The notes beneath the pieces were generated by a model. That model had not been told where the DNA came from. It worked only from the letters and a program-made list of their open reading frames with translations, and searched no databases. A stretch of 64,000 nt of DNA, from positions 434,001 to 498,000 of the forward strand of contig NZ_QMEY01000001.1 in the NCBI RefSeq assembly GCF_003315795.1, in the 5' to 3' direction. The DNA is from Spongiactinospora rosea (GTDB lineage Bacteria; Actinomycetota; Actinomycetes; Streptosporangiales; Streptosporangiaceae). A program made the position numbers and the translations under genes. This document shows positions 17,269 to 24,909 of the stretch, in pieces (the first letter of the stretch is position 1; each line of letters begins with the position of its first letter).

Positions 17269-17570
17269 CCACTCGACCCGCCGCAGCCTCCCTTCCTGCG
17301 GCGCGCCCGCCAGGCGACCACCCGACGCCGTCGGCGGGCACCCACCTGGCCCCGGACCATATCGGGGGCCGGGACCAGGTGGGACCACCAGACGTGCAGT
17401 CCCGCCCGCCGGGGGACGGGCGGGACTGCACACCAGCGGGCGCGGTGGGGGCCGCGCCCGAACCCCGCGCGACGGACCCCTCGCGCGGGTGCCCCTGGCG
17501 CTCCTCCGGCCATGGAGCGGGCCGTGGAGTCGAGCGCCAGGGGCCTCAGCTCAGCGGAGGTGTGCGATGA
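17265..17570 (+). CDS. Pro-rich open frame over a four-hairpin block
   Basis: 101 codons starting at an overlapping ATGA and ending in an overlap with whiB. Third positions are GC-rich, so it could be translated. The product is disordered (Pro, Gly, Arg, Ala) with no family. The same bases form four strong stem-loops, listed separately. The region may therefore be selected as RNA structure, and the open frame could be incidental. Confidence 0.4.
   Translation: MTTRPAAASLPAARPPGDHPTPSAGTHLAPDHIGGRDQVGPPDVQSRPPGDGRDCTPAGAVGAAPEPRATDPSRGCPWRSSGHGAGRGVERQGPQLSGGVR
17341..17544 (+). promoter_or_regulatory. Four consecutive stem-loops upstream of whiB
   Basis: H1: CCCACCTGG (17341-17349) with CCAGGTGGG (17375-17383), plus an inner CCGG/CCGG pair. 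H2: TGCAGTCCCGCCCG (17395-17408) with its 14-bp perfect complement at 17417-17430. H3: CCCGCGCGA (17464-17472) with TCGCGCGGG (17481-17489). H4: GCCCCTGGCGCTC (17491-17503) with GAGCGCCAGGGGC (17532-17544). All arms are exact complements. This is a structured leader, a set of terminators or a small RNA ahead of the WhiB gene, 23 bases downstream. Confidence 0.65.
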
Positions 17571-17869
17571 GACTGCGTGACCGGTACGGCGCGTACGGCA
17601 CGAGCACGGAGACGACGACTTCGTGGCAGCAGCGAGGGATCTGCTGGGGCCACGAGGACCCGGATTTGTGGTTCCCGTCTGTCGCCGACTTCAAGGGTTA
17701 CCGGGACGCAGGGCATGCCGCCTATTCCGACGCCCGCGTGATCTGTGCTCGCTGCCCGGTGTGGCGGCAGTGCCGGGAGTACGCCCTGGAGGCGGGCGAG
17801 GAAGACGGCATGTGGGGCGGCCTGACACCTCGGGAGCGCCGTGCCATCAGGCAGAGCCGAGCGGCCTGA
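17567..17869 (+). CDS. WhiB-family iron-sulfur regulator
   Basis: This 100-residue protein has the WhiB layout. One Cys lies in ICWGHEDPDLWFP near 27, followed by the cluster CARCPVWRQC (CxxCxxxxxC) near 62-71, giving four [4Fe-4S] ligands. The GMWGG turn lies near 85 and the basic tail RERRAIRQSRA is for DNA contact. Phage WhiB proteins can replace host WhiB proteins and change septation and superinfection; that is known for phage TM4 and inferred here. AGCGGAGG precedes the ATG. A second WhiB-like protein is at 21683. Confidence 0.9.
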   Translation: MRLRDRYGAYGTSTETTTSWQQRGICWGHEDPDLWFPSVADFKGYRDAGHAAYSDARVICARCPVWRQCREYALEAGEEDGMWGGLTPRERRAIRQSRAA

Positions 17870-17904
17870 AGTGCAGGTCAAGGCGACCGTAAGGGGGAGT
17901 GCGT

Positions 17905-19242
17905 GTGGGGCTGATTGCGGTAGATCCGTTCACCTGGCGGCGGCTGATCCGGCGGGTCCGCCTCGGCTCGCCCGCGACGAAGCTGGTCGCCTCGATCCTG
18001 GCCGACTACGCCAGCCCGGACGGAAGGGACGTGCGGCCGGGCATCGAGCGGCTGGCGCTGGTGACGGAGCTGAGCGAGCGGTCCGTACGGCGAGCGCTCG
18101 ACACCCTGCGGGCGCTGGGGCTGATCGAGCGGGTGCGCGAAGGCAGCCGCCAGGGGCGGCGAGCGCTGGCGGACGAGTACCGGCTGACGTTCCCTGACGA
18201 CCTGGAGCGACGGGTGCTGATGCTCGGCCCCGACGAAAAGCCTCTGGTTCCTGTGGATAACCACCGATCTCCGGTCACCATGTCCGCCGATCAGGCCCCA
18301 TCCAGAGATTCACCGCCCGATGAACACCGGACATCTGATACCCGATCACCGGACATGAGCGACCGGATCACCGGACACCATGTCCGCCCACCTAATCAGG
18401 ACCTAACCACCCACCAACCAGAACTCATCTCTTCGCCGTACAGGGCTGAGGTGGAAGGGGTCCGGCCACGCGCCGCGCCTGTGGAAAACCCGAATTCGAT
18501 CACGAGAGGAGGACGCCGTGCAGCCCGCAACCGACCCGATCGCCGAACAAGCCCGGCGCCTCACTGCGGCCTTCGTGCGCCGACTGACCGAGGAGGGCCA
18601 CCGCGACCCCGGCCAGCTCGCCGCCGAACTCGTGGTGATGGCCCGGGGCCACGGCTGGCGTCCCGTCGCGGCGCTCCAGAAGCCTGCCGCGAACGGAGGT
18701 GGCAGCGAGCCGGACGAGGACTTCCGCGCCCAGCGTGCTGCGCTCGACCGTCGGCGGCCCTGCACCTGCGGCGATGGCGTACTGGACCACCGCCTCGACG
18801 GCCCGCGCCGTACCGACTGCTCGAAGTGCCCGTGCGTCCAGTACGCCCCGGTCCCGGAGAGGAGCGCATGATGCCGATCCGGCCCCAGGAGCGCCACCGG
18901 TACCCGGCCGACTGGCGGGCGATCAGCGACCGCATCCGGTTCGTCCGGGCGGGCGGCCGGTGCGAGTGCATGGGGGAGTGCGGCCACGACCACGGCGCCC
19001 GATGCACGGCGGTGCACGGCGAGCCGCACCCGGTCACCGGCTCGCGCGTGGTGCTCACCACGGCGCACCGCAACCACCGGCCCGAGGACTGCGCCGATGA
19101 CAACCTCGCGGCCTGGTGCCAGCGGTGCCACCTCGCCTACGACGCCGAGCACCACGCGGCCACCGCCGCCCGCACGCGCGAGGCCCGCCGTACGGCAGGC
19201 ATGAGCGCGCTATTCACGATCCCCGAGAGGAGTACACGATGA
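17905..19242 (+). CDS. HTH replication-type protein, frame continuous with HNH gene
   Basis: GTG 17905 has GGGGGAG five bases upstream. The first about 200 codons encode a winged-helix HTH protein: LGSPATKLVASILADYASPD, then IERLALVTELSERSVRRALD, then TLRALGLIERVREGSRQGRR. A low-complexity linker with Pro/Ser/Asp and repeated D-R-x-P-D segments follows. It resembles phage replication-initiation or primosomal HTH_36 proteins. No in-frame stop occurs before 19242. From about 18500 to 18867 the frame is Arg/Pro-rich with random third positions and overlays the gene at 18518, then it merges in phase with the HNH gene. Either the original stop was lost or a frameshift removed it, so the true end of this protein is uncertain. 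Confidence 0.65.
   Translation: MGLIAVDPFTWRRLIRRVRLGSPATKLVASILADYASPDGRDVRPGIERLALVTELSERSVRRALDTLRALGLIERVREGSRQGRRALADEYRLTFPDDLERRVLMLGPDEKPLVPVDNHRSPVTMSADQAPSRDSPPDEHRTSDTRSPDMSDRITGHHVRPPNQDLTTHQPELISSPYRAEVEGVRPRAAPVENPNSITRGGRRAARNRPDRRTSPAPHCGLRAPTDRGGPPRPRPARRRTRGDGPGPRLASRRGAPEACRERRWQRAGRGLPRPACCARPSAALHLRRWRTGPPPRRPAPYRLLEVPVRPVRPGPGEERMMPIRPQERHRYPADWRAISDRIRFVRAGGRCECMGECGHDHGARCTAVHGEPHPVTGSRVVLTTAHRNHRPEDCADDNLAAWCQRCHLAYDAEHHAATAARTREARRTAGMSALFTIPERSTR
18518..18871 (+). CDS. Phage protein with C-terminal zinc site
   Basis: A 117-residue protein from GTG with a strong AGAGGAGGA site. The helical N-terminus includes ARRLTAAFVRRLTEEGHRDP. The C-terminus has CTCGDG then CSKCPCVQY, a four-cysteine zinc ribbon. 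Third positions are strongly GC, which shows this is the coded frame here rather than the overlapping one. Confidence 0.7.
   Translation: MQPATDPIAEQARRLTAAFVRRLTEEGHRDPGQLAAELVVMARGHGWRPVAALQKPAANGGGSEPDEDFRAQRAALDRRRPCTCGDGVLDHRLDGPRRTDCSKCPCVQYAPVPERSA
18868..19242 (+). CDS. HNH-type nuclease-like protein
   Basis: 124 residues from ATG (two ATGs in a row). N-terminal Cys pairs CECMGECGHDHGARC are followed by RVVLTTAHRNHRPEDCADDN and LAAWCQRCHLAYDAEHH. This is an HNH layout with His near 71, Asn pairs and a CxxC knuckle. The usual ExxH/DHI first motif is seen as LTTAHRNH. It could nick DNA or just bind it. It is in phase with the upstream HTH frame. Confidence 0.7.
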   Translation: MMPIRPQERHRYPADWRAISDRIRFVRAGGRCECMGECGHDHGARCTAVHGEPHPVTGSRVVLTTAHRNHRPEDCADDNLAAWCQRCHLAYDAEHHAATAARTREARRTAGMSALFTIPERSTR

Positions 19243-19844
19243 CCCCGCCGACTCCACTGCGGCTCGCGGGCAGGCCCACACAGGGCGGCCTGGTGGTGCC
19301 ATGGATCTCCGTCCACCACGCCGACGGACGCGCCACGCTCGGCGCGGTCCACGGCTCTCGGGTGGACACCTGCCTGCGCGGCCGACGCTGCCAGACGTGC
19401 GGCGAACACCTCGGCGATCGCCTGGTGGTGCTGGTCCGGCCGCAGGACATGACCGACAGGTACACGGCCGAGCCCGCGATGCACCCGGAGTGCGCGGCGT
19501 ACTCGATCGCCGCCTGCCCGATGACCAACGGCCAGATGGACCATTACCGCCCGACGCCGCGTCACCTGGCCGGGCGGTCCTGCGACATCCCGGGCTGTGA
19601 CTGCGCCGGGTGGGTGGCCGCTGAAGATGCGACGGCGCGCCGGAACGCTCCAGCCGAGCCCTATTACGCCGTGTGGCTGCGGCTGACGGACTACAGGCTC
19701 GCGACCGATCGCACGGGGAAGCTGCTCGGCATCGCGCTGGCAATCAGGCCGCTGAAGATGCGACGAGTCGGTTCCGGCGAGCCAACCCCCGAGCAGGCGG
19801 CGCTCGCCCTGCTGCTGGACATGCCCGGGGACGGTGCATCGTGA
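19239..19844 (+). CDS. Phage protein with zinc motifs
   Basis: A 201-residue protein preceded by GAGAGGAGT. It contains CLRGRRCQTCGEHLGDRLVV near 47-66, DMTDRYTAEPAMHPECAAYS, and CDIPGCDCAGWV, so at least two cysteine knuckles. Similar proteins occur widely in Streptomyces and its phages. Function unknown. Confidence 0.65.
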   Translation: MTPPTPLRLAGRPTQGGLVVPWISVHHADGRATLGAVHGSRVDTCLRGRRCQTCGEHLGDRLVVLVRPQDMTDRYTAEPAMHPECAAYSIAACPMTNGQMDHYRPTPRHLAGRSCDIPGCDCAGWVAAEDATARRNAPAEPYYAVWLRLTDYRLATDRTGKLLGIALAIRPLKMRRVGSGEPTPEQAALALLLDMPGDGAS

Positions 19845-20929
19845 GCAACCCGGTTGACGATGTCGCCTACACCCGGCCGATGATCAAGGCGTTGCGCGGG
19901 CACGTGGATGCCTTCGCCGAGTCCATGGCGGGCGCGCGGTCCGCTCATGGCGCGCTGGAGCGGGTACGGCCGTGTGCAGTCGCCTGGGTGTACTTCTCCA
20001 CGCTGGTGGCCTGGGCAGAGGATCACGGCCTTGTCGATCCCTGGCTTCGAGCGGAGGCGAAGGGGCGGCGCGAGCTGTACGCGCCGCCACAGGCCGGCGG
20101 CATGCTCGGGTGGCTCGCCCGCGCGTACGCCTCGTTGTGCGTGCATCCGGCGACGTGGTGCCTGCTCGACCCCCGGTACTCCCAGCTTCGCGAGCACGAC
20201 CCGAGCGAGCAGGTCTGCCGCGATCTCGTGGACTGGTGGACGGGCGACGCGCCGTCGCTGGCCTACGAGACCACGACCGGCCCGGCGTCGATTTCCGGGT
20301 GGATCGTCGGCGACCTTCTCCAGGCGCTGTCTACCGAGCGAGTCAAGGCGTTCGCGTTCGCGCAGACGCCGTGGTGGGTCGCCGACGGGATCACCGACTT
20401 GACCTTGATCCCGGCCTGTGACGAGTTTCGCGACGAGCCGGTGGTCCGCACGATCGACGCGACGTGCGGGACCGGGCACTTCCTGGTACGGAAGATCGAC
20501 TACCTGTGGGAGTGGTACACCACCGGCGAAGTCCACCCTCGGCAGATGCAGCCTGGAGGGGAGCCGGACAGCCGGGTTCGCCCGGCGACCGGTGGACCGC
20601 GCCTTGAGCCGGCTGAGGCGATCCGGCGCATCATCGCCGGGGTGGACGGCTGCGAGATCGATCCGCTCACCGCGGCCGTCGCCCGCCTGCGGGTCGTCGT
20701 GGCCATCGGCGAGCTGATGCATCGTTCCGCCTTGATCCCGGCCCTGCGGCTCGACGGGATCCCGCCGTTCCAGCCGCGCATCGTCGTCGGCGACTCGCTG
20801 CTCGCGGGCAGGATTTCGGCGGCGGAGTACGCCAAGGTGCATCCCGAGCTCGCCGAGATCACCAACCTCGGCATTCCTGATGAGCGCTCCGCTCGGTCGG
20901 TTCAGCTCGCCATCGGCGGTGGAACGTGA
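19841..20929 (+). CDS. Methyltransferase-like protein without NPPY motif
   Basis: A 362-residue protein starting at GTG. It resembles the N-6 adenine methylase fold of Type I/II and PglX-like enzymes: SAM-binding motif I DATCGTGHFLV near 205, the acidic strand GVDGCEIDPLTAAVARLRVV near 265, and VVGDSLLAGRI near 312. The catalytic (N/D)PP(Y/F/W) motif that should follow is absent; the protein ends after about 40 more residues. It may bind SAM without methylating, need a partner subunit, or be a decoy against restriction. A similar shortened type occurs in other actinophages as far as I recall. Confidence 0.7.
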   Translation: MSNPVDDVAYTRPMIKALRGHVDAFAESMAGARSAHGALERVRPCAVAWVYFSTLVAWAEDHGLVDPWLRAEAKGRRELYAPPQAGGMLGWLARAYASLCVHPATWCLLDPRYSQLREHDPSEQVCRDLVDWWTGDAPSLAYETTTGPASISGWIVGDLLQALSTERVKAFAFAQTPWWVADGITDLTLIPACDEFRDEPVVRTIDATCGTGHFLVRKIDYLWEWYTTGEVHPRQMQPGGEPDSRVRPATGGPRLEPAEAIRRIIAGVDGCEIDPLTAAVARLRVVVAIGELMHRSALIPALRLDGIPPFQPRIVVGDSLLAGRISAAEYAKVHPELAEITNLGIPDERSARSVQLAIGGGT

Positions 20930-21201
20930 TCGACGTCACCGCCCTGCGCGTACACCTGGACGCGCTGTTGCCGCTCGCCGTCGCCGACCTGCGTCGCCAC
21001 GGCCACACACGCGATGAGCTCACGGCGATGGCGGCCCGCTGCGGCAAGGAGTTCAGCCACCTGGGCGATGCCGCGCAGTGGCCTGCCCGAAGCAGCGGGG
21101 AAGCGCTAGGCGCACTGCTCACGGGCCTGGCCGCCGCCGAACTCGTCAACCCGGGGACCGGCCACCAGATGATCGCACTACTCGACAGGAGAGGGGCATG
21201 A
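20926..21201 (+). CDS. Small helical phage protein
   Basis: 91 residues from GTG. Helical, with LLPLAVADLRRHGHTRDELT, then AMAARCGKEFSHLGDAAQW. It sits between the methyltransferase-like and RusA genes with 4-base overlaps. Function unknown. Confidence 0.6.
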   Translation: MIDVTALRVHLDALLPLAVADLRRHGHTRDELTAMAARCGKEFSHLGDAAQWPARSSGEALGALLTGLAAAELVNPGTGHQMIALLDRRGA

Positions 21202-21683
21202 CGGCCCCGCTGATCACTCTCACCGTCCGGGGCGAGCCCGCGGGCCAGGGCAACCTCAAAGGCACCGCTGGCGGCAAGCTCCGTCACGCCAACGGCCGCG
21301 ACCTGCACGACTGGCGGGGCCGGGTGCGGGGGGCCGCGCTGGACCTGCTCGGCGCGCACGAGTACGCGGCGCTCGGCAAGAGCGGCGTGTGCGCGCTGTG
21401 CAGCGTCCCTAAGACCCAGCACGCCGAGCTGCTCGGCGCGGTCCGCCTGGAGGCCGTGGTCACCGTGGCCCGGCCGAAGACGGCGCGCTCCAACTGGCCG
21501 ATCACCCGTTCATCGAGCGACTGGGATCACTACGGCCGTGCGATCGGCGACGCTCTGACCGGCGTGACGTACCTCGACGACTCACAGGTGGTCGATGGGC
21601 GTTGCATCACCACCTATCCGTACGTCCACGAACTCGCGCTCGGTGAGCCCGGCGCGGTGATACGGCTCTGGGCAGTGACGTAA
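21198..21683 (+). CDS. RusA-type Holliday junction resolvase
   Basis: 161 residues. The N-terminal VRGEPAGQGNLKG strand and the key C-terminal part DWDHYGRAIGDALTGVTYLD, then DSQVVDG, match RusA. In RusA the Asp pair of DxDN and the DDSQV segment bind metal. The first motif is DWDHY rather than the more usual DxDN. An insertion with CALC near 78 could bind zinc. It should cut branched DNA made during RecT-driven recombination and prepare concatemers for packaging. Confidence 0.82.
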   Translation: MTAPLITLTVRGEPAGQGNLKGTAGGKLRHANGRDLHDWRGRVRGAALDLLGAHEYAALGKSGVCALCSVPKTQHAELLGAVRLEAVVTVARPKTARSNWPITRSSSDWDHYGRAIGDALTGVTYLDDSQVVDGRCITTYPYVHELALGEPGAVIRLWAVT

Positions 21684-22186
21684 TGGTCGCCATCGAGCGC
21701 GCCACCGCCGTGCCGTACCCGAAAGGCGGGCCGCCGGCATGCCGTGAGCACGATCCCGAGCTGTGGTTCCCGCCGCACGATGACCGCTTCGCGCGGCAAA
21801 TCTGCGCCGGATGCCCGCTGGCCAGATCCTGCCGAGAGCACGCCCTCGCCTACGACTTGTACGGCATCTGGGGCGGCACGTCCCGCCGCGAGCGTGAGAC
21901 CCACTGGCGGGAGCGCGGAATCCGGCCGCTGCCTGCCTACGTGCACAAGGACGTTGCTGAGCCGTCGCCTCAGCCCCGGCCCCGGAAGCGGCCCGCGCGC
22001 CCCGCGGCCGACGTTGTCCCCGACCCTCCACCCGTCGAGCAGGGGCCCAGCAAACGTTGCCCGCGCTGCCGGATGGTCCGGGCGCTCACCGACTACTACC
22101 CCAACGCGGCCAACCCGGACGGCCTGGCCGCCTGGTGCAAGCCATGTTTCCGAGAAATCGCAGGAAGGGACGCCACTCGCCCATGA
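21683..22186 (+). CDS. WhiB-like domain fused to a zinc-finger tail
   Basis: A 167-residue protein. Residues 1-75 carry the WhiB pattern: PACREHDPELWFPP, then ICAGCPLARSC, then GIWGGTSRRERE, with four Fe-S cysteines. A Pro-rich linker (about 90-120) leads to a second cysteine module, CPRCRMVRALTDYY near 126, then WCKPCFREIAG. This is an unusual WhiB architecture, twice the length of the WhiB at 17567. The start overlaps the previous stop as TAATG. Confidence 0.82.
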   Translation: MVAIERATAVPYPKGGPPACREHDPELWFPPHDDRFARQICAGCPLARSCREHALAYDLYGIWGGTSRRERETHWRERGIRPLPAYVHKDVAEPSPQPRPRKRPARPAADVVPDPPPVEQGPSKRCPRCRMVRALTDYYPNAANPDGLAAWCKPCFREIAGRDATRP

Positions 22187-22689
22187 CCACAGTTCTGAAA
22201 TTCGAGAGCAAGCTCGCCGTGGCCGCCGCCAACGCGCTGGAGCCGCACATCCGCCCTCTGTACGACCAGCCCGGAGCTACCCGGCTGGCGGTCATGGAGA
22301 TTCGGCACATTGAGCGGACGCAGCCCGCCGACGGCTCCGACAAGGACCCGTCGGTGCGCGTGAGGATCATCGGCTGCGAGGTGCCGAACCGCGAGCAGGA
22401 GCCGCACGTCCGCGAGATGATGCGCGCTCTGTACGTGCAGCGCACCGCACAGGGCACGCTCGACGACGCGGGCGAACTCCAGCTCTCCGACCGCACCCTG
22501 AAGAACGCGGGGCCGGTACTCCACGCCATTGAGGTGTCCCGGCTCCGTGCGGGCCTCGCACACTGGGTGGACTACGCCGCCCGGGTCAACGCCAACGGCA
22601 AACTCACGGTCAGCGAGATGCATCACGAGCTCGACATCGTGGCCCGCGGCTTGAAGGCGCTGCTCGACGGCACTCCCGAGGAGGCGTGA
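22183..22689 (+). CDS. Hypothetical phage protein
   Basis: A 168-residue protein. The N-terminal half is alpha/beta (VLKFESKLAVAAANALEPHI, then RVRIIGCEVPNREQEPHVRE). The C-terminal half is helical (RLRAGLAHWVDYAARVNANG). No motif recognised. Confidence 0.55.
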   Translation: MTTVLKFESKLAVAAANALEPHIRPLYDQPGATRLAVMEIRHIERTQPADGSDKDPSVRVRIIGCEVPNREQEPHVREMMRALYVQRTAQGTLDDAGELQLSDRTLKNAGPVLHAIEVSRLRAGLAHWVDYAARVNANGKLTVSEMHHELDIVARGLKALLDGTPEEA

Positions 22690-23126
22690 TGCTGCGCTAC
22701 CTCTTCGCCGCTGTCGGTGTCTTCCTGGCCGTATACGTCGGCCTGCTGCTGCTCGGCGTCGCGACGCTGCCGTTCCGCACCGCGGCCGGGGTCGCCGAGC
22801 GCGTGGGCGACCCCGACGCAGTCCTCTACAACTACGAGCACTTCTTCGACCTCTGCGCGGACGTCCGCACGGCTGACCGGCAGATCGCCGATAAGGAAGT
22901 GGAGATTGCGGCGTACGAGCGGCGGAAGCCAGACGGTGAGCCGGGCGACCGCTTCCAGGCCGCCCCAAAGGGTGAGCGGCTCGCGACCGAGCTGGCCGGA
23001 CTGCGCGAGCACCGCGCCGACTTGGCGGAGACCTATAACGCCGACAGCGCGAAGGCCAGCCGCAACGTGTTCAAGCCCGGGACGCTGCCGAAGCGCATCG
23101 GCGACACCACCCCCACCTGCAACTAA
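22689..23126 (+). CDS. Membrane-anchored coiled-coil protein
   Basis: A 145-residue protein. One N-terminal transmembrane helix (YLFAAVGVFLAVYVGLLLLG) leads to a charged coiled coil (DVRTADRQIADKEVEIAAYE and later ELAGLREHRADLAETY). It starts at an ATG overlapping the previous stop. It precedes a lipoprotein gene by 15 bases, so the two may act together at the cell envelope. Confidence 0.65.
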   Translation: MLRYLFAAVGVFLAVYVGLLLLGVATLPFRTAAGVAERVGDPDAVLYNYEHFFDLCADVRTADRQIADKEVEIAAYERRKPDGEPGDRFQAAPKGERLATELAGLREHRADLAETYNADSAKASRNVFKPGTLPKRIGDTTPTCN

Positions 23127-23141
23127 CCCGAGGAGACCCCG

Positions 23142-23672
23142 ATGAGAACCAGATACGTCGCTGCGGCGATGGCAGCGGTCGTTCTCCTGACGGCCGCCGG
23201 AGGCTGCGACAGCGCCGAGGACCGGAAGGCGGCGCAGGCCGTCTCCGGCGATCAGCAGAAGAAGTACGAGGCCGCCGACCCGTTCCCCGCCGCCGCGCTG
23301 AACGGCCAGTCGCTGGAGCGTAAGAACATCTCCGAGCGGCTGGTCCGCTACAACAACCCGAACAAGATCAGCTATATCTACCTGTTGGCGGAGAACGGCC
23401 AGGTCATCAGCTACTTCACCATCAAGGGCAAGGTGTCCAACGCGGGAAGTCAGCTCCTCCCGGAGGATGACATCCTTGACCCGTGTAGCGCGGACTACTG
23501 CCCGATGGCGGTCGATTCGGCCGGCGATGACGGGTCGTACGGCCCCGACGAGAACTCGATCTTCTTCTTCACGACGGACGGCACTCTCGTGGAGTGGGAC
23601 GGCCTCTACCTGCTGTCGGATCGCCCGCTGGAGATCAAGACGCCCGTCTCGCTCGTCGCTGAGGTGAAGTGA
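23142..23672 (+). CDS. Phage-encoded lipoprotein
   Basis: A 176-residue protein with CGAGGAG upstream. The N-terminus MRTRYVAAAMAAVVLLTAAG followed by GC is a lipoprotein signal (lipobox AGGC, Cys22). The mature part is beta-rich with RYNNPNKISYIYLLAENGQV, then ISYFTIKGKVSNAGSQLLP, a pattern seen in other prophage lipoproteins. Cell-surface exposure suggests superinfection exclusion or blocking of DNA entry, which is an inference from class and location. Confidence 0.78.
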   Translation: MRTRYVAAAMAAVVLLTAAGGCDSAEDRKAAQAVSGDQQKKYEAADPFPAAALNGQSLERKNISERLVRYNNPNKISYIYLLAENGQVISYFTIKGKVSNAGSQLLPEDDILDPCSADYCPMAVDSAGDDGSYGPDENSIFFFTTDGTLVEWDGLYLLSDRPLEIKTPVSLVAEVK

Positions 23673-23758
23673 TGGGCAAGCTCGAAGCAGAAATCGGCTG
23701 GGACGCCGTACCCGCGTCGCCGGTTGCCGAGTCGGACCGGATGGAGCACGGGTCGTGA
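23672..23758 (+). CDS. Short peptide, 28 residues
   Basis: ATG overlaps the lipoprotein stop and the end overlaps the next GTG. It reads MGKLEAEIGWDAVPASPVAE. The perfect tiling is the only support. Confidence 0.4.
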   Translation: MGKLEAEIGWDAVPASPVAESDRMEHGS

Positions 23759-24063
23759 GCCCCGACCCGAAGCCGCCGCTGCCCACAGCGCTCGGCGAGC
23801 CGATTCCTCGGATCCCGGTGGACGAGCGCGAGGGCGGCCCGTTCGACCAGATCCGGCACATCGCCACCATCGCCGTAGATCTCTGGTCGGTGGGGCCGGA
23901 CGGGCCCTACTACAACCCGGCCCAGACCCGATCTGAGACGACCCGCCTCCAGATGAGGGAGGCGCTGTTGCACCTGCTGGAGCTCGGATTGCTCGATATC
24001 GACACCGAGAGGCTGGCCGCCTCCCGGAGCTGGCCATCGACCCGCGAAGTTCAGGAGGGGTAA
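23755..24063 (+). CDS. Hypothetical phage protein
   Basis: A 102-residue protein from GTG. A Pro-rich N-terminus, then HIATIAVDLWSVGPDGPYYN and helix LQMREALLHLLELGLLDIDT. No family recognised. Confidence 0.55.
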   Translation: MSPDPKPPLPTALGEPIPRIPVDEREGGPFDQIRHIATIAVDLWSVGPDGPYYNPAQTRSETTRLQMREALLHLLELGLLDIDTERLAASRSWPSTREVQEG

Positions 24064-24473
24064 TGGGCTACATCAGCTACCTGTCGGGCGAGATCACGAT
24101 CGATCCGCCGATTCGCTGGGGTGAGCTTCGCGGTAGTGACTTCGTCCGCACCAAGGAGCGTGCGGAGCACGAGCGGCTCGTCTGGCTCCGCACTGTCGAG
24201 AAGACGGTGGACACCGAAGAAGGTGTGCTGACCACCGTGATGGCGGTCGCCATCAGGCCGAGCGAGGAAGACGAGCTTCGCGCTGACGCGCTGGCCCGCG
24301 AGGTGCAGGAGATCGTCGCAGCGCACGGCGACGGCCGGACCTTCGAGGGGCTGATCCTCGTTCGTGGGGAGGAGTCGCCGGACATCTGGCGCGTCCGTGT
24401 CGTGGACGGTCACGCGGTGGAGGAGCGGCCCATGCTCCGCTGGCCAGATGGCACCGAGGAGGTGGCCCAGTGA
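24063..24473 (+). CDS. DUF6205-like phage protein
   Basis: A 136-residue protein. The opening MGYISYLSGEITIDPPIRWG matches the DUF6205 family as I recall it from Streptomyces phages. It is beta-rich, then has acidic helical SEEDELRADALAREVQEIVA and a terminal WRVRVVDGHAVEERPM. The start overlaps the previous stop as TAATG. Function unknown. Confidence 0.68.
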   Translation: MGYISYLSGEITIDPPIRWGELRGSDFVRTKERAEHERLVWLRTVEKTVDTEEGVLTTVMAVAIRPSEEDELRADALAREVQEIVAAHGDGRTFEGLILVRGEESPDIWRVRVVDGHAVEERPMLRWPDGTEEVAQ

Positions 24474-24697
24474 TGATTCATGACCACACGACGGGGTTCG
24501 CCTCCATCCTGATCGTCAGGCGACAGCCGGACGGGACCACACTTGCCCGCCGCTGGCACACCCGCGCCTGCTGCGCCGAGACTCTGGCGGCGCAGCTCGG
24601 GAAGCCACATGAGGAGATGTTGGCCACCGCTCCGGCGGCCGACGCCGTACGGGATGTCATGCGTGACACCCCCGGCATCATCTGGGACGCGTCGTGA
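24473..24697 (+). CDS. Hypothetical phage protein
   Basis: A 74-residue protein with TTGFASILIVRRQPDGTTLA near the start and a CC pair near 33. A GTG three bases upstream is in frame. Function unknown. Confidence 0.5.
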   Translation: MIHDHTTGFASILIVRRQPDGTTLARRWHTRACCAETLAAQLGKPHEEMLATAPAADAVRDVMRDTPGIIWDAS

Positions 24698-24909
24698 ACG
24701 TGTCTGAGGCGCGCGACGTGCAGAGGGTGCTCGCCTGGATCCTCGGCGGTGAGGTGACCGACGAGGTCGCGATGTGTGCCGCCGGCCGCCTGGCCGCGCG
24801 GGCGCACGACCGGCTCGGCGCGGGCCCAGCCGAGGCCGCCCTTCGAGCCGAGTGGACGCGACGGCGCCCGATGGTCGTCCGCGACTGGCCAGGGAGCGAC
24901 GATGCGTAG
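24694..24909 (+). CDS. Small helical phage protein
   Basis: 71 residues from GTG. It reads SEARDVQRVLAWILGGEVTD and ARAHDRLGAGPAEAALRAEW, mostly helix. It overlaps the following HTH gene by 8 bases. Confidence 0.5.
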   Translation: MNVSEARDVQRVLAWILGGEVTDEVAMCAAGRLAARAHDRLGAGPAEAALRAEWTRRRPMVVRDWPGSDDA

